Source: Amycolatopsis orientalis DSM 43388 (GTDB lineage Bacteria; Actinomycetota; Actinomycetes; Mycobacteriales; Pseudonocardiaceae). From it: a stretch of 39,509 nt of DNA. Under the pieces are notes generated by a model. It was not told the origin of the DNA, did no database searches, and was given only the letters and a program-made list of their open reading frames with translations. A program made the position numbers and the translations under genes. Positions 39,357 through 39,509 of this stretch are shown here, one piece after another. Numbering within the stretch: the stretch's first letter is position 1; the number at the start of each line of letters is the position of its first letter. Location of the stretch: assembly GCF_000411975.1 (NCBI RefSeq), contig NZ_ASXG01000065.1, positions 1 to 39,509 on the forward strand, in the 5' to 3' direction.

Positions 39357-39509
39357 CATTTTCGGCTTCGTATCGGGGTGCAGGGCCGGGTATGGCTGCC
39401 TGGGGCGTTGGGTGTGGCGGGTGCGGTTGGGTGAGGGCGGGCGGGGTGAGTGCGGTGGCTGCGGTCGGGCCGAGGTGAGTGCGGCGGCTGCGGTTGGGTG
39501 AGGGCGGGC

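Larger units (their letters stand above)
39162..39509. other. repeat-rich spacer at the window end
   Basis: 348 bases without a supported gene. It contains a 16-base element repeated three times, a perfect 24-base-arm hairpin, and a duplicated GC-rich block (TGCGGTTGGGTGAGGGCGGG at 39422 and 39489, with GTGAGTGCGG between). Confidence 0.65.

Overview
The DNA is about 70 percent GC. Its codons end mostly in G or C, and GTG starts with 4-base stop/start overlaps are common. Together with the gene families present (bacterial Ku, DUF6292, a RheA-type regulator, a GAF-SpoIIE phosphatase and the two-cysteine-pair zinc ribbon), this points to an actinomycete, most likely Pseudonocardiaceae and close to Amycolatopsis. 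That placement is inference. The window looks chromosomal. I see no rRNA, tRNA, CRISPR, phage module or intact insertion sequence.

Layout. 62-4826 (minus): an enolase-superfamily enzyme overlapping a pyruvate-oxidase-type ThDP enzyme, then a GH15 glucosidase. 4837-8153: a small basic protein, an aconitase and Ku; the small protein and Ku share a C-terminal module. 8254-9864: DUF47 regulator plus PiT phosphate transporter. 9865-12238: phosphoribosyltransferase and SDR genes, and a small zinc-ribbon protein. 12239-15745: a secreted HNH-like protein whose 3' tail has been tandemly duplicated, a two-gene acidic/beta-propeller-like pair and a small membrane protein. 15888-18378: ferredoxin reductase, a COG4315 lipoprotein and a DoxX protein behind an iron box. 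18404-21195: bioF-bioB and a divergent TetR regulator (BioQ-like). 21196-24707: a KimA-like permease and a BASS/arsenite-type transporter. 24684-26015: a methionyl-tRNA synthetase remnant lacking its N-terminus, with a large inverted repeat at the broken end. 26133-29527: a run of small enzymes and a RheA-like regulator with its classical operator but no hsp18 beside it. 30348-32632: STAS, GAF-SpoIIE phosphatase and HATPase genes. 32643-36568: methyltransferase, CDGSH protein, haem-oxygenase-like diiron enzyme, GCS2 carboxylate-amine ligase and low-affinity iron permease. 37059-39161: alpha/beta hydrolase with divergent HxlR, then MarR.

How it may work together. By eye, at least nine spacers before genes carry a GTTT/GTTG/GTTC-N14-15-GGGTAN pair, which resembles the sigma-B/sigma-F stress promoter of actinobacteria. 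These precede the small basic protein, aconitase, Ku, the SDR/PRTase unit, the zinc ribbon, the 42-residue acidic protein, methyltransferase-CDGSH, ligase-diiron enzyme and the iron permease. The same window encodes partner-switching proteins of the type that control such sigma factors. I therefore read much of it as a stress-response island. Its least understood part is the metal-rich cluster at 32643-36568.
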